Notes: generated by a model not told the origin, from the sequence alone. Positions 1 through 10,529 are shown, counted from the first letter of the stretch. The stretch is DNA of 64,000 bases from Salipiger abyssi (GCF_017311415.1 NZ_JAEKIS010000019.1:17401-81400); one strand, 5' to 3'. A program made the numbers and translations.

Positions 1-1
1 C

Positions 2-616
2 TTCCACGGGATCTGGGCCACAACCGGCGCACCGGTCGCGAGCGAGGATGCGGGCGCGCTCGCCAAGGCGCAGGACCGTCTGTCCAAGCTGACCACCAAC
101 AGCCGCGAGGCGCTGCTGCTGCACACGATCGAGGAATTCAGTCTCAGCCAGGTGGGCGAGGTCATGCAGATCTCGACCGAAGAGGCCGACGAGCTGGTGC
201 GTATGGCCCGGCACGAGATGGCGGATGCGGTCTCGGGCCGGGTGCTGATCATCGAGGACGAGGCGATCATCGCCATGGATCTCGAAAGCATCGTCGCCGA
301 TCTCGGCCACCGGGTGACCGGCGTGGCCCGCACCCGCGATGCGGCGGTGAAGCTCGCCGCGAAAGAAGCCCCGGATCTGGTGCTTGCCGATATTCAGCTT
401 GCCGACAATTCCTCGGGTATCGACGCGGTGAACGATATTCTGGGAGAGCTGGGCGAGCGCCCTGTGATCTTTATCACCGCCTTCCCCGAGCGGCTGCTGA
501 CCGGCGAGCGTCCGGAACCGGCCTTCCTCATCTCCAAACCCTATTCCGAGGATCAGGTGCGTTCTGCGGTGAGCCAGGCGATGTTCTTCTCCTCGACGGA
601 GACGTTGAAGGCCTGA
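2..616 (+). CDS. phyR: PhyR-type general stress response regulator (5' end outside window)
   Basis: The frame is open from base 2, so the start lies upstream. The first part (about bases 2-220) reads as the sigma-like SigmaR2/R4 domain of PhyR, ending in a helix-turn-helix like EEFSLSQVGEVMQIS. It is followed by a receiver domain with the acidic pair in IIEDE, the phospho-acceptor Asp in LVLADIQ (codon 389-391), Thr in FITAF and Lys in ISKPY. In alphaproteobacteria PhyR, once phosphorylated, binds the anti-sigma factor NepR through its sigma-like domain and so releases the ECF sigma factor EcfG. This order (sigma-like then receiver) is diagnostic of PhyR. NepR and EcfG, its usual neighbours, would lie left of the window. 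A hairpin follows the stop closely. Confidence 0.93.
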   Translation, partial: FHGIWATTGAPVASEDAGALAKAQDRLSKLTTNSREALLLHTIEEFSLSQVGEVMQISTEEADELVRMARHEMADAVSGRVLIIEDEAIIAMDLESIVADLGHRVTGVARTRDAAVKLAAKEAPDLVLADIQLADNSSGIDAVNDILGELGERPVIFITAFPERLLTGERPEPAFLISKPYSEDQVRSAVSQAMFFSSTETLKA

Positions 617-638
617 GCGCCCGCCGCTTGCGAATGAC

Positions 639-668
639 AAAGGCGCGCCCGCAACGGCGCGCCTTTTT
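639..668 (+). terminator. Intrinsic terminator after phyR
   Basis: AAAGGCGCGCC (639-649) pairs with GGCGCGCCTTT (656-666) around a 6-base loop and runs into five T. It lies between the convergent phyR and rarA genes and is nearly symmetrical, so it may act in both directions. Confidence 0.85.
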
Positions 669-695
669 GCTTGTGACGGGGCATGTGGCGCCTGC

Positions 696-2009
696 TCAGC
701 CGTTCCGCTCGCGCCGCAGCCGGGCGAAATATTCCACGCGCTTTTTCAGATCGCGCTCAAAGCCGCGTTCCACGGGCGCATAGAACTGCGTGCGGCCCAT
801 ATCCTCGGGGAAGTAATCCTGCCCCGAAAACGCATCCTCGGCGTCGTGATCGTAGGCATAGCCGCTGCCGTAGCCCTGTTCCTTCATCAGCCTGGTGGGG
901 GCGTTGAGGATATGTTTAGGCGGCATCAGCGAGCCGGTCTTTTTCGCCGCCGCGCGGGCGCCCTTGTAGGCGGCATAGGCGGCGTTGGATTTCGGCGCGA
1001 GCGCCAGATAGATCACCGCATTGGCCAGCGCCAGCTCGCCCTCGGGCGAGCCCAGCCGCTCATAGGTCTGCCAGCTGTCGATGCAGACGACCTGTGCCTG
1101 CGGATCGGCGAGGCCGATATCCTCCACCGCCATGCGGGTCAGCCGGCGGGCGAGAAAGCGCGGATCCTCTCCCGCCTCCAGCATCCGCGAGAACCAGTAG
1201 AGCGCCGCGTCCGGGTCGGAGCCGCGGATGGATTTGTGCAGCGCCGAGATCAGGTTGTAATGGCCGTCGCCGGATTTGTCGTATTGCGCCGCGCGCCGCA
1301 TCAGCCGGTGGGTCAGCGCATCGGTGTCGAGCTTGCCCGTCACCCGCCAGGCCATCACCTGCTCGATGAGGTTCAAAAGCGCGCGCCCGTCGCCATCGGC
1401 CATCTCCAGCAGCGCCTCGCGCGCCGCGCCGTCGAGGGGCAGAGGGCGGTCGAGCTCCTTCTCGGCGCGCTGCGCCAGCCGTTCGAGATCGGCGAGCGCC
1501 AGCCGTTCCAGCACCAGCACCTGTGCCCGCGACAAAAGCGCCGCGTTCAGCTCAAAGCTCGGGTTCTCTGTGGTGGCGCCGACGAGCAGGATCGTGCCGT
1601 CCTCCATATGCGGCAGAAAGCCGTCCTGCTGCGCCTTGTTGAAACGGTGGATCTCGTCGACGAACAGCAGTGTGCCCTGACCGTTGGCGCGGCGGTGCTT
1701 GGCCGCCTCGAAGACCTTGCGCAGCTCCGGCACGCCGGTGAAGATCGCGCTGATCTGCACGAAATGCAGCTCGGTCGCATCCGCCAGCAGCCGCGCGATG
1801 GTGGTCTTGCCCACGCCCGGCGGCCCCCAGAACACCAGGCTCGACAGCGAGCCCGAGGCCAGCATCACGCCGAGCGGCGCGTCGGGGCCGAGAACCTGCT
1901 CCTGCCCGATCACCTCGCCCAGCGTCTTGGGGCGCAGGCGGTCGGCCAGCGGGCGGGGCGCGGTGCTTTCGGGCGTTGCGCCGGGACCCTTGTCGAAGAG
2001 ATCGGCCAC
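696..2009 (-). CDS. rarA: Replication-associated recombination protein A (RarA/MgsA AAA+ ATPase)
   Basis: A clamp-loader-like AAA+ ATPase that acts at stalled replication forks. The sequence shows Walker [10 protein letters not shown] (residues 62-70), Walker B with DEIH at 118-121, sensor-1 region [10 protein letters not shown], and the C-terminal tetramerisation region ([18 protein letters not shown]-like [19 protein letters not shown]). Length 437 residues matches the family. I chose the GTG at 2007-2009 because MADLFDKG fits the usual N terminus; the frame stays open further upstream, but only into the end of the protease gene. The start lies 4 bases after the stop of that gene, so the two are probably co-transcribed. 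Confidence 0.93.
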   Translation of the reverse strand: MADLFDKGPGATPESTAPRPLADRLRPKTLGEVIGQEQVLGPDAPLGVMLASGSLSSLVFWGPPGVGKTTIARLLADATELHFVQISAIFTGVPELRKVFEAAKHRRANGQGTLLFVDEIHRFNKAQQDGFLPHMEDGTILLVGATTENPSFELNAALLSRAQVLVLERLALADLERLAQRAEKELDRPLPLDGAAREALLEMADGDGRALLNLIEQVMAWRVTGKLDTDALTHRLMRRAAQYDKSGDGHYNLISALHKSIRGSDPDAALYWFSRMLEAGEDPRFLARRLTRMAVEDIGLADPQAQVVCIDSWQTYERLGSPEGELALANAVIYLALAPKSNAAYAAYKGARAAAKKTGSLMPPKHILNAPTRLMKEQGYGSGYAYDHDAEDAFSGQDYFPEDMGRTQFYAPVERGFERDLKKRVEYFARLRRERNG

Positions 2010-2013
2010 AGGC

Positions 2014-3396
2014 TCAGGTCCGGAACCGCAGCGAGACCCGACCGCCGCCGCGCAGCGCGTCGATCCGCACGCGCGGGGCGGCGCGCTCCAGCAGCCGGCC
2101 CACATCGCCGGTCTTCTCCACCGCGCGGCCATTGATGGCGCGCAGCACGTCTCCGGGGCGCAACCCGATGCGCGCGCCGTAAGGGCCGGGATCGGTCACC
2201 ACCACACCGTCATCGGGCAGGGGCATGTTCAGCTCCGCGCCGACCGCCGGGTTGATCCGCGCCAGCGCCAGCCCGGGCAGGACCGCATCCTCATCCAGCG
2301 TCACCGCCTTGCGTGGGGGCGTCTCGGGGGCGGCGATCATCTCGACCTCTGCCATCTGCGGCGCACCGTCATGCAGGTAGCGTATGCGCGCCACATGACC
2401 GAGCCCGCGCACCGACATGCGGAACAGCATCTCGGGCGGGGTGTTGACCGGCTGGCCGTCCACATCCAGCACCACGTCGCCCACCTCCAGCCCGGCCTTG
2501 GCAAAGGGGCTTTCGGGATGCAGATCGGCGATCAGCACGCCATTCGGCAGGCCGAGCCCGAGGCTTTCGGAGAGATCGGCGTTCACCGGCTGGCCGATCA
2601 TCCCGGCCCAGGGCCGCTCGAAATCGCTATTGCCGGCGCGGGCCTGGTCGACGAACTGCGCCACAAGCGCAGAGGGGATGGCGAAGCCGATGCCGTTCGA
2701 GCCGCCGGAGCGGGTGAGGATCGAGGTGTTCACCCCGATCAGCCGGCCCTTGACGTCGATCAGCGCACCGCCGGAATTGCCCGGGTTGATCGGCGCATCG
2801 GTCTGGATGAAATAGCCGCGCGCATTGCCCGTGGCGGTGCCCGAGCGCGCCAGCCCCGAGACGATGCCGGAGGAGACAGTCTGACCCACCCCGAACGGGT
2901 TGCCGATGGCCAGCACCAGCTCGCCCACCTCCACCGTGTCACTGTCGCGCAGCGGCAGGAAGGGCATTTCGCCCGCATCCTCCAGCTTGAGGATGGCGAG
3001 ATCCGCCTCCTCGTCGCCGATCAGCACGCTGGCCTCGTATTCCGCGCCGTTGTTGAGCACCACGCGAATATCGGTGGCCTGGCCGACGACGTGATAATTC
3101 GACACGACGATCCCGTCTTCCGAGAGGATCACGCCGGAGCCCAGCGAGTTCTGCACCCGGGGGCGCCCGCCGAAATCGCGGAAAAGATTGCCGAAGAGCG
3201 GATCGCCGGCGAACGGGCTGCGCGACTGCACGACGCGGCGGGCGTAGATATTGACCACCGCCGGGGTGGCCTGTTTCACCAGCGGCGCGAAGCTGAGGGA
3301 GATCTCGGCCTGACTTTCCGGCACGCGCGGCTCGGGCGTCTGGGCGGCGAGCGGCGCGGCGGCGAGGCTGAGGGCGATAAGGCAGATGCGGAGCAT
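2014..3396 (-). CDS. Periplasmic Do/DegP-family serine endoprotease with PDZ domains
   Basis: A secreted trypsin-like protease/chaperone for envelope protein quality control. A signal peptide (MLRICLIALSLAAAPLAAQ) is followed by the catalytic domain with the triad His102 (SNYHVV), Asp132 (EADLAIL) and Ser208 (NPGNSGGA). Two PDZ domains follow, the first around LGLGLPNGVLIAD and the second around DPGPYGARIGLRPGDV. The ATG at 3394-3396 is preceded by AGGAGG at good spacing, which decides the start. 460 residues is typical for a DegP/DegQ/MucD-like member. Which of these it is cannot be decided from sequence alone. rarA follows immediately. Confidence 0.92.
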   Translation of the reverse strand: MLRICLIALSLAAAPLAAQTPEPRVPESQAEISLSFAPLVKQATPAVVNIYARRVVQSRSPFAGDPLFGNLFRDFGGRPRVQNSLGSGVILSEDGIVVSNYHVVGQATDIRVVLNNGAEYEASVLIGDEEADLAILKLEDAGEMPFLPLRDSDTVEVGELVLAIGNPFGVGQTVSSGIVSGLARSGTATGNARGYFIQTDAPINPGNSGGALIDVKGRLIGVNTSILTRSGGSNGIGFAIPSALVAQFVDQARAGNSDFERPWAGMIGQPVNADLSESLGLGLPNGVLIADLHPESPFAKAGLEVGDVVLDVDGQPVNTPPEMLFRMSVRGLGHVARIRYLHDGAPQMAEVEMIAAPETPPRKAVTLDEDAVLPGLALARINPAVGAELNMPLPDDGVVVTDPGPYGARIGLRPGDVLRAINGRAVEKTGDVGRLLERAAPRVRIDALRGGGRVSLRFRT

Positions 3397-3510
3397 GGTT
3401 GGACCTCCTGATCCTTCGCATATGCCCGCCTGACCCGGCGGATTCAAGCCGGGGCGCAGGAACGCGGATCGTGCCCCGGGCGTTGGGTCGAGGCAGCAAA
3501 GGAGGACCCC

Positions 3511-3711
3511 ATGGCAGAGCGACACAGATCCGAAGACGGCCGCCGCGAGACCGAAGAGTATCTCGACAAGGCGGACACGCCGGCGCAGCAGGGCCGCGAC
3601 GGCGGCCAGGTGGAGCGTAAGGTCGGCACGCGCGACCTGCTCAAGCGCGCGGAGCAGGACCGGCCCGGTGCGACGCGGGTCCGCAAATCCGACGAGAAAT
3701 CCGAATCGTAA
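3511..3711 (+). CDS. Small hydrophilic protein of unknown function
   Basis: 66 residues, strongly charged (many Glu, Asp, Arg, Lys), without signal peptide or membrane segment, and low in hydrophobic residues, so it is probably largely disordered. A strong ribosome site (AAAGGAGG) lies just before the ATG, which supports real translation. The host-attachment-family gene starts 12 bases after its stop, so the two form one short operon divergent from the protease gene. I do not recognise a family. Confidence 0.6.
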   Translation: MAERHRSEDGRRETEEYLDKADTPAQQGRDGGQVERKVGTRDLLKRAEQDRPGATRVRKSDEKSES

Positions 3712-3722
3712 GGAGAGTGACC

Positions 3723-4178
3723 ATGATCGAACTGAAGCAAGGCACCTGGGTCGTCGTGACCGACAGCGAAAAGGCGCTTTTCCTGCGCAATCTGACCGAT
3801 CACGAGAACCCCAATCTGGACCTGTTCGGCGAGGAGGTGCAGGAAAACCCCTCGGATCGAGAGCAGGGCGCCAACCGCCCGGGCCGGATGCAGGATGGCG
3901 GCGTGCAGCAGCGCTCCGCCATGGCCGATACCGACTGGCACGAGCTGCAAAAGGAGCGCTTTGCGGCGGATCTGGCGGAGCATCTATATGACGAGGCCCA
4001 TAAGGGCGCGTTCGAACGGCTGGTGCTGGTCGCCGCGCCCAAGGTGCTGGGCGATCTGCGCGAGGCGCTGCACAAGGAGGTGTCGGATCGGGTGATCGCC
4101 GAGGTGCCGAAAACGCTCACCAACCATCCGGTCGACAAGATCGAGGCGCTGGTGAAGAAGGAGCTCGAAACCGCCTGA
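3723..4178 (+). CDS. Host attachment family protein
   Basis: 151 residues that match the family annotated as 'protein required for attachment to host cells', known from Agrobacterium and widespread in Proteobacteria. Features seen are the N-terminal WVVVTDSEKALFLRN strand region, a loop with the pattern DREQGANRPGRMQD, the block FAADLAEHLY, and LVLVAAPKVLGDLR followed by EVSDRVIAEVPKTLTNHPVDKI near the end. The fold resembles an RNA-release-factor-like alpha/beta domain; the biochemical activity is unknown. The ATG at 3723 follows AGGAGAG at 3711-3717. A GTG two codons earlier is possible but overlaps that site. Confidence 0.8.
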   Translation: MIELKQGTWVVVTDSEKALFLRNLTDHENPNLDLFGEEVQENPSDREQGANRPGRMQDGGVQQRSAMADTDWHELQKERFAADLAEHLYDEAHKGAFERLVLVAAPKVLGDLREALHKEVSDRVIAEVPKTLTNHPVDKIEALVKKELETA

Positions 4179-4202
4179 TTGGCAGGGGCCGGTTGCGCAA
4201 AG

Positions 4203-4239
4203 AAAAAGGCGCCGCGGGAGCGATCCCTGCGGCGCCTTT
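4203..4239 (-). terminator. Terminator of the rpsM-rplQ operon
   Basis: AAAGGCGCCGCGGGA (4205-4219) pairs with TCCCTGCGGCGCCTTT (4224-4239) with one bulged base. Read on the minus strand the hairpin ends in a T run (complement of 4203-4207), just past the rplQ stop. It also sits at the end of the convergent host-attachment gene. Confidence 0.85.
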
Positions 4240-4261
4240 CCTGTTCCGAACCGGTCGAAGA

Positions 4262-4681
4262 TCAGTCTTCGGCGGCTTCCAGCGCGGCCAGGCGGGCCTT
4301 GTCGGCGGAGCCTTTGGCGTCGACATCGCGGTCGACCAGCTCGATGATCGCCATCGGCGCCATGTCGCCATAGCGGAAGCCGGCCTTCAGCACGCGGCAA
4401 TAGCCGCCCGAACGCTCGGCGTAGCGCGGGCCGAGGATCTCGAAGAGCTTGGCGACGTGGATGTCCTGCTTGAGCTGGGCGGCGGCCTGACGGCGCGCGT
4501 GCACATCGCCGCGCTTGCCGAGGGTGATCAGCTTGTCGATGACGCGCTTGAGTTCCTTGGCTTTCGGCAGGGTGGTCTTGATCTGCTCATGCTCGATGAG
4601 CGAGCCGGCCATGTTCGCCCACAGCGCCTTGCGGTGCTCGTGGGTACGGTTCAGGCGGCGGTAACCTTTTGCGTGACGCAT
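4262..4681 (-). CDS. rplQ: 50S ribosomal protein L17
   Basis: 139 residues beginning [18 protein letters not shown], the hallmark N terminus of L17, followed by [31 protein letters not shown]. The last gene of the alpha ribosomal operon, in its standard place after rpoA. AAAGGAG lies 8 bases before the ATG. The C-terminal extension after [22 protein letters not shown] sequence is Ala/Lys/Asp-rich, as in other alphaproteobacteria. Confidence 0.98.
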   Translation of the reverse strand: MRHAKGYRRLNRTHEHRKALWANMAGSLIEHEQIKTTLPKAKELKRVIDKLITLGKRGDVHARRQAAAQLKQDIHVAKLFEILGPRYAERSGGYCRVLKAGFRYGDMAPMAIIELVDRDVDAKGSADKARLAALEAAED

Positions 4682-4788
4682 GTTTCTTTCTCCTTTTGCC
4701 CTCTACGGGCGGTTTTGCTTTGTCCGGCAGCCCATGCGTGCGGGCCGCTCTCCTTGGGGCAGGTTGCCCTGTCTTTTGCCCAACCCGC

Positions 4789-4839
4789 CCCGGACGTGAT
4801 CCGGGGCCTCCGGGCGTGAGGTCCCGGATCACGTCCGGG
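4789..4839. repeat. Palindromic repeat in the rpoA-rplQ gap
   Basis: CCCGGACGTGATCCGGG (4789-4805) returns as its reverse complement at 4823-4839. Each arm is itself nearly palindromic (CCCGGA, 5 bases, TCCGGG). I recall similar CCCGGAcktGATCCGGGG elements as common dispersed repeats in alphaproteobacteria; within this window I see only this site. It could form a long hairpin in the operon transcript. Confidence 0.7.
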
Positions 4840-4852
4840 ACGGGGCCTTTTG

Positions 4853-4879
4853 CGTAGGGTGGGCAATGCTGCCCACCGC
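4853..4879. repeat. Dispersed GGTGGGCA palindrome, copy 1
   Basis: CGTAGGGTGGGCA, a 4-base centre, then TGCCCACCG: an inverted repeat with 8-bp arms (GGTGGGCA/TGCCCACC). The same unit recurs at 10305-10328, 10530-10558 and 56577-56602. All copies are intergenic. Confidence 0.75.
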
Positions 4880-4891
4880 TCGCCGTAGCGC

Positions 4892-5908
4892 TTAAAACTG
4901 GTCTTCCAGCTTCTTCGCGAGATCCTCGATGTTGTCCGGCGGCCAGTCCTCGACATCCATGCCGAGATGCAGACCCATGGAGGACAGCACTTCCTTGATC
5001 TCGTTCAGCGACTTGCGGCCGAAGTTCGGGGTGCGGAGCATCTCGGCTTCGGTTTTCTGGATCAGGTCGCCGATATAGACGATATTGTCGTTCTTCAGAC
5101 AGTTGGCCGAACGCACGGAAAGCTCCAGCTCGTCCACCTTCTTGAGGAGGAGCGGGTTGAATTCCAGACCGTCGTCGTCGTCCTGACGCGAGGCGCTTTC
5201 GGGCTCTTCGAAGTTCACGAAGATCGACAGCTGATCCTGAAGGATGCGCGCCGCATAGGCAATCGCGTCCTCGGGGGTGACCGAGCCGTCGGTCTCCACC
5301 TTCATGGTCAGCTTGTCATAGTCCAGCACCTGGCCCTCACGGGTCGGCTGCACCTCATAGGCGACCTTCTTGACCGGCGAATAGATGGCGTCGATCGGGA
5401 TCAGGCCGATGGGCGCGTCTTCCGGCTTGTTCTTGTCGGCCGAGACATAGCCCTTGCCGGTGTTGACGGTCAGTTCCACGTAGAAATCCGCACCGTCGTC
5501 GAGGTGGCAGATCACGTGGTCCTTGTTCAGAACGTCGATGCCGGCGGTTTCCGCGATGTCGGCAGCGGTTACGACGCCCGGGCCTTTTGCGTTGATCGAC
5601 AAGCGCTTGGGCCCCTCGACTTCCATACGCAGCGAAACGCCCTTGAGGTTCAGGACGATATCCGTCACATCTTCGCGCACACCGGCGACGGACGAAAACT
5701 CGTGCAGAACGTTGTCGATTTGCACGCTGGTGATGGCCGCGCCCTGAAGGCTCGACAGCAGCACCCGGCGCAGGGCGTTGCCCAGCGTCAGGCCAAAGCC
5801 GCGCTCCAGCGGTTCGGCGACGACCGTGGCCACGCGGGTCGGGTCTGCGCCGGGGCGAACCTCCAGCTGGGTCGGCTTGATCAGTTCAGCCCAATTCTTG
5901 TGGATCAT
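4892..5908 (-). CDS. rpoA: RNA polymerase alpha subunit
   Basis: 338 residues. The N-terminal assembly domain is seen in [17 protein letters not shown] and [28 protein letters not shown]. The C-terminal domain that contacts activators and UP elements includes [44 protein letters not shown] (read in parts). GGAGGG precedes the ATG at 5906-5908. Standard position between rpsK and rplQ. The gap to rplQ is 210 bases and holds two palindromic repeats, which is longer than usual for this operon. Confidence 0.98.
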   Translation of the reverse strand: MIHKNWAELIKPTQLEVRPGADPTRVATVVAEPLERGFGLTLGNALRRVLLSSLQGAAITSVQIDNVLHEFSSVAGVREDVTDIVLNLKGVSLRMEVEGPKRLSINAKGPGVVTAADIAETAGIDVLNKDHVICHLDDGADFYVELTVNTGKGYVSADKNKPEDAPIGLIPIDAIYSPVKKVAYEVQPTREGQVLDYDKLTMKVETDGSVTPEDAIAYAARILQDQLSIFVNFEEPESASRQDDDDGLEFNPLLLKKVDELELSVRSANCLKNDNIVYIGDLIQKTEAEMLRTPNFGRKSLNEIKEVLSSMGLHLGMDVEDWPPDNIEDLAKKLEDQF

Positions 5909-6023
5909 ACGTCCCTCCATTCCTGTCCGTGCCCCATGTCCAAAAGGCGCAGACGCCCGAGGTTGAAATGACGAAGGCAGGGCCCCGCTCAATGGCAGGG
6001 CCCCACCTTGAAAAGTGATGCGA

Positions 6024-6416
6024 TCAGACGCGGCGGCGCTTCGGCGGGCGGCAGCCGTTATGGGCGATCGGCGTCACGTCGCGGATCGACGTGATGTTGA
6101 AGCCGACTGCGGCCAGAGCGCGCAGGGCCGATTCACGGCCCGAGCCGGGGCCCTGAACTTCGACTTCGAGCGTTTTCACGCCGTGTTCCTGCGCCTTCTT
6201 GCCCGCGTCTTCCGCGGCCAGCTGAGCGGCGTAGGGGGTCGATTTCCGCGAGCCCTTGAAGCCCATGGTGCCGGCGGACGACCAGGAGATCGCGTTGCCC
6301 TGCACATCCGAGATCAGGATCTTGGTGTTGTTGAAGGACGAGTTCACATGCGCCACACCGGCGGCGATGTTCTTGGAGACCTTCTTCTTGCCTCCGCGAC
6401 GGGTATCACGTGCCAT
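6024..6416 (-). CDS. rpsK: 30S ribosomal protein S11
   Basis: 130 residues with the S11 blocks [42 protein letters not shown] and [15 protein letters not shown], ending in the conserved [15 protein letters not shown] lies 9 bases before the ATG. Part of rpsM-rpsK-rpoA-rplQ. S11 forms part of the platform of the small subunit that contacts the mRNA exit region. Confidence 0.98.
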   Translation of the reverse strand: MARDTRRGGKKKVSKNIAAGVAHVNSSFNNTKILISDVQGNAISWSSAGTMGFKGSRKSTPYAAQLAAEDAGKKAQEHGVKTLEVEVQGPGSGRESALRALAAVGFNITSIRDVTPIAHNGCRPPKRRRV

Positions 6417-6431
6417 ATCTGAGTGCCTCCC

Positions 6432-6800
6432 TTACTTCTTCTTGCCGGCAATCGGCTTCGCCGGGCCCTTGCGGGTGCGGGCGTTGGTGTGGGTGCGCTG
6501 ACCGCGCACGGGGAGGTTGCGACGGTGACGCAGACCGCGGTAGCAGCCGAGGTCCATCAGACGCTTGATATTCATCTGCGTCTCACGGCGAAGGTCGCCT
6601 TCGACGGTGAAGTTGGCGTCGATATGCTCGCGGATGGCAAGCACTTCGGCATCGGACAGCTCGTTCACGCGGCGCGACGGCTCGATGTTCACGGCTTCAC
6701 AGATGGATTTGGCCGAGGTGTGGCCGATACCGGTGATATAGGTGAGGGCGATAGGTACCCGTTTGTTGGTCGGGATATTGACGCCGGCAATACGTGCCAA
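6432..6800 (-). CDS. rpsM: 30S ribosomal protein S13, TTG start
   Basis: 122 residues starting [15 protein letters not shown] if the TTG at 6798-6800 is the start. That exact N terminus and length are universal for S13, and AAAGGAA lies 8 bases upstream, so TTG is preferred over an ATG 11 codons earlier that would add an unrelated tail ([10 protein letters not shown]). Conserved [30 protein letters not shown] and the basic C-terminal tail are present. It is the first gene of the leftward rpsM-rpsK-rpoA-rplQ unit. Confidence 0.96.
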   Translation of the reverse strand: MARIAGVNIPTNKRVPIALTYITGIGHTSAKSICEAVNIEPSRRVNELSDAEVLAIREHIDANFTVEGDLRRETQMNIKRLMDLGCYRGLRHRRNLPVRGQRTHTNARTRKGPAKPIAGKKK

Positions 6801-6855
6801 GTCTCTGTTCCTTTCGTTGCGGTTCCGTAGCACCAGAACCTTTTTTCACAACATG

Positions 6856-6929
6856 AGCCCGAAAGCCGTTCCGCCTTCGGGCTGTCCGCTGATGAGGTGA
6901 TCTGCGGAGGGGGAGCGACCCGCTCCGCA
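6856..6929 (-). promoter_or_regulatory. Two hairpins in the rpsM leader
   Basis: AGCCCGAA/TTCGGGCT (6856-6863 with 6876-6883) and TGCGGAG/CTCCGCA (6903-6909 with 6923-6929). Both lie between a candidate promoter and the TTG start of rpsM. They could be part of an autoregulatory ribosomal leader, but no known leader motif was matched. Confidence 0.35.
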
Positions 6930-6956
6930 TGTCTGATTCTCGGTTAGAGATGCGGG

Positions 6957-6985
6957 TGGGTATGAGGATTCGGAACGCGGGTCAA
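6957..6985 (-). promoter_or_regulatory. Candidate promoter for rpsM operon
   Basis: On the minus strand TTGACC (6980-6985) and TACCCA (6957-6962) are separated by 17 bases. The -10 box is weak, as is often the case in this group. A promoter is expected here because the BLUF gene, on the opposite strand, separates rpsM from adk. Confidence 0.35.
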
Positions 6986-7091
6986 GGGGATTATGGGAAC
7001 CGCTTGCAATGCCCTGGCGTTTGGTCCCTCATGAACAGCAAGTATCCAGACCGACACCCGACCCGGACGCCGCGCGCGTCGTAAGGCCAAT

Positions 7092-7487
7092 ATGATCACT
7101 CAGCTTCTATATACAAGCGCTTCGCGCCATCCGCGCGGGCATGCCTCGGATATCGACGTCCTTCGGGAAGCGATGACCCACAACGCCCGGGAGGGGGTGA
7201 CGGGGTACCTGCTGCGCGACGAGGACGGATTCTGTCAGGTGCTCGAAGGGCCGCGAGAGATCGTCGAACGCCTGTTCCTGCGGATCGCGCGGGATCTGCG
7301 CCATTTCGACGTGGTGCTGCGTATGCGCCGCACCGTTGCCGAGCGCGGCTTTCTGGGCTGGTCGATGGGCTATGCAAGCCTGTCGCCCGAGGACAGCGCC
7401 TTTCTCGCGACGCAGTTCGCCGAAGGCGAGGGCGGGGTGCTGCTCGCCTTCAACCGCATCGGGAAGGTGGCCTCCGCGCGCGGGTGA
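7092..7487 (+). CDS. BLUF-domain blue-light photoreceptor protein
   Basis: 131 residues, essentially one BLUF domain that binds FAD non-covalently. The flavin-network residues are present: Tyr7 (LLYTS), Asn31 (HNAREGVTG), Gln49 (FCQVLEG), and Trp90/Met92 (WSMGY). No output domain follows beyond a short tail, so it is a stand-alone short BLUF protein that would act through a partner. It sits on the plus strand between rpsM and adk, both on the minus strand, so it interrupts the ribosomal block. No clear ribosome site precedes the ATG (CGTAAGGCCAAT); AAGG at about 9 bases may serve. Confidence 0.92.
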   Translation: MITQLLYTSASRHPRGHASDIDVLREAMTHNAREGVTGYLLRDEDGFCQVLEGPREIVERLFLRIARDLRHFDVVLRMRRTVAERGFLGWSMGYASLSPEDSAFLATQFAEGEGGVLLAFNRIGKVASARG

Positions 7488-7515
7488 GTTGGGCGGAGCG
7501 AGCAGCCTGGAATGA

Positions 7516-7542
7516 GAAGAGCGGACACCGGGCCCGCTCTTC
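7516..7542. terminator. Hairpin between convergent BLUF gene and adk
   Basis: GAAGAGCGG (7516-7524) pairs with CCGCTCTTC (7534-7542). It has no T run on either side but lies exactly between the two convergent stops, so it probably ends both transcripts. Confidence 0.55.
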
Positions 7543-7573
7543 GATCTCTTGACTGTTGGGGCCGCGCTCGGGC

Positions 7574-8211
7574 TCAGCCGTCAAGCTTGCCGGCAATCGC
7601 CGTCTTGACGTCGTCGATCTCGCCCAGCCCGTCGACGCGGCAATGCTGGCCCTTGGCGTAGTAATAGCCGATCAGTGGCGAGGTCTGCTTGTAATATTCC
7701 ATCAGACGCTTCTTGAGGCTGTCGGCATTGTCGTCCGCGCGGCGCTTGAACTCGGTGCCGCCGCAGTTGGAGCATTTTCCATCCGCCGGGATCGGCTTGG
7801 TGATGTCGTTATAGACTTCGCCGCAATCGCCGCAGGTCGAGCGCGCGGTGATGCGCTCCACCAGCGCCTCGTCATTGACCCGCAGCTCGACCACCTTGTC
7901 GAGCGTCTGGCCCATATCGGCGAGCAGCTCCGCCAGCGCGTCGGCCTGTTTCAGCGTGCGCGGGAAGCCGTCGAAGATGAAGCCGGAGCCGCCGGCTTCG
8001 AGCTTTTCACGGATCAGGCCGATGACGATCTCGTCGGTGACGAGCTCGCCGCGGGCCATGACCTCTGCGACCTTCTTGCCCATCTCGGTGCCGCTGTCCT
8101 TGGCCTCACGCAGCATGTCGCCGGTGGAGAGCTGGGTCATGCCCCGCTCTTCGACGAGAATGCGTGCCTGAGTGCCTTTGCCCGCGCCGGGCGGTCCAAG
8201 AAGTATAATGT

Positions 8212-8215
<4 letters not shown>
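7574..8215 (-). CDS. adk: Adenylate kinase, zinc-binding LID type
   Basis: 213 residues. P-loop GPPGAGKGT (7-15), STGDMLR nucleotide-binding region, FDGFPRT, and a LID domain with four cysteines (Cys128, Cys131, Cys148, Cys151) in the spacing of a structural zinc site. The enzyme interconverts AMP + ATP and 2 ADP in the cytoplasm. The ATG overlaps the secY stop as ATGA, so translation is probably coupled. Confidence 0.97.
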
Positions 8216-9576
<1,361 letters not shown>

Positions 9577-9597
9577 GCGGGTCCTCTCTGAGGCGAA

Positions 9598-9634
9598 AAC
9601 GCCGCCGGAAGCGCTTTCCGGCTCCGGCGGCGTT
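9598..9634 (-). promoter_or_regulatory. Strong hairpin between rplO and secY
   Basis: AACGCCGCCGGA (9598-9609) pairs perfectly with TCCGGCGGCGTT (9623-9634). No T run follows on the minus strand. It lies 21 bases before secY and could tune secY expression or processing relative to rplO. Confidence 0.55.
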
Positions 9635-9687
9635 CGTGGAAAACGTGGGGCCTTATGTAAGCGGCACGCTTGCCGCTCACAACCCGC

Positions 9688-10158
9688 TTATTCGGCGGCT
9701 GCCGCTGCCGTGACTTTCAGAGCGCCGCCGGCTTTCTCGACCGCCTCGACCGCCGATTTCGACGCGCCGGTGGTTTCGATGGTCAGGGCCGAGGTCACTT
9801 CGCCCTTGGCCAGCACGCGGATGCCGTCGAGCTTGCGGCGCACGAGACCCGAGGAGATCAGGGTCTCTTCGGTGATGCTGCCGGCGTCGAGCTTGCCCGC
9901 ATCGACGAATTTCTGGATCAGGCCGAGGTTGACCACAGCGTAGCTCTTGCGGTTCGGCTTGGTGAAGCCGCGCTTGGGCAGACGCTGGTAGAGCGGCATC
10001 TGGCCGCCTTCGTAGCCGTTGATGGCCACACCCGAGCGGGATTTCTGACCTTTGATACCACGGCCACCCATCTTGCCCTTGCCCGAGCCCGGGCCACGGC
10101 CGATGCGTTTCTTCGAGCGGGTTGCGCCCGCGTTGTCGCGAAGTTCGTTGAGTTTCAT
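9688..10158 (-). CDS. rplO: 50S ribosomal protein L15
   Basis: 156 residues starting [34 protein letters not shown] (shown in parts), the L15 signature of a glycine/basic N-terminal arm, then [13 protein letters not shown] and the C-terminal domain. It is followed by secY. rpmD, which normally precedes rplO, is not found upstream here, so the ribosomal block seems to start anew at rplO. Confidence 0.97.
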   Translation of the reverse strand: MKLNELRDNAGATRSKKRIGRGPGSGKGKMGGRGIKGQKSRSGVAINGYEGGQMPLYQRLPKRGFTKPNRKSYAVVNLGLIQKFVDAGKLDAGSITEETLISSGLVRRKLDGIRVLAKGEVTSALTIETTGASKSAVEAVEKAGGALKVTAAAAAE

Positions 10159-10304
10159 GTCGCTTCTCCATTGCCGGATATGGCCCCCGAAGCGACTGGG
10201 CCAAACACGGCGTTTCTTGGTGTTTTGAATCGGTGGCGCAAAGCCACCGGGGGCGTATAGCGCCGAGGGGCCTGTCACGCAAGGGCGGTGTGGGGTGAGG
10301 AGGA

Positions 10305-10328
10305 GCGGTGGGCAGAGTGCCCACCATG
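10305..10328. repeat. Dispersed GGTGGGCA palindrome, copy 2
   Basis: GGTGGGCA (10307-10314), three bases, TGCCCACC (10318-10325). This copy lacks the CGTA flank of the others. Confidence 0.7.
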
Positions 10329-10529
10329 GTCGCAACGTTTGGCGTAGCCGCGCCATCGCCGGGCCGCGGGATGGCGATCCGGCAGACCGAACCTCTCGAT
10401 TTATTCCGGCCAAATCCGAAAGACCTCGACACACGGTGTCAACGTCACCAAATCGCCAGCCCGGGGGGGCGGGCCGGCGATGGCGCTGCGGCGCTGCGCG
10501 CCTTGATTCCGCGCCAGGGCGTCGCTCGG

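Noticed and set aside
846..2135. Long open frame on the plus strand opposite rarA (429 codons)
   Set aside because: It mirrors the codon structure of rarA in GC-rich DNA, is rich in Arg, Gly, Gln and His, and matches no family.
6801..6833. ATG start of rpsM 11 codons upstream of the chosen TTG
   Set aside because: It would add a tail absent from S13 proteins; the TTG gives the exact universal N terminus.
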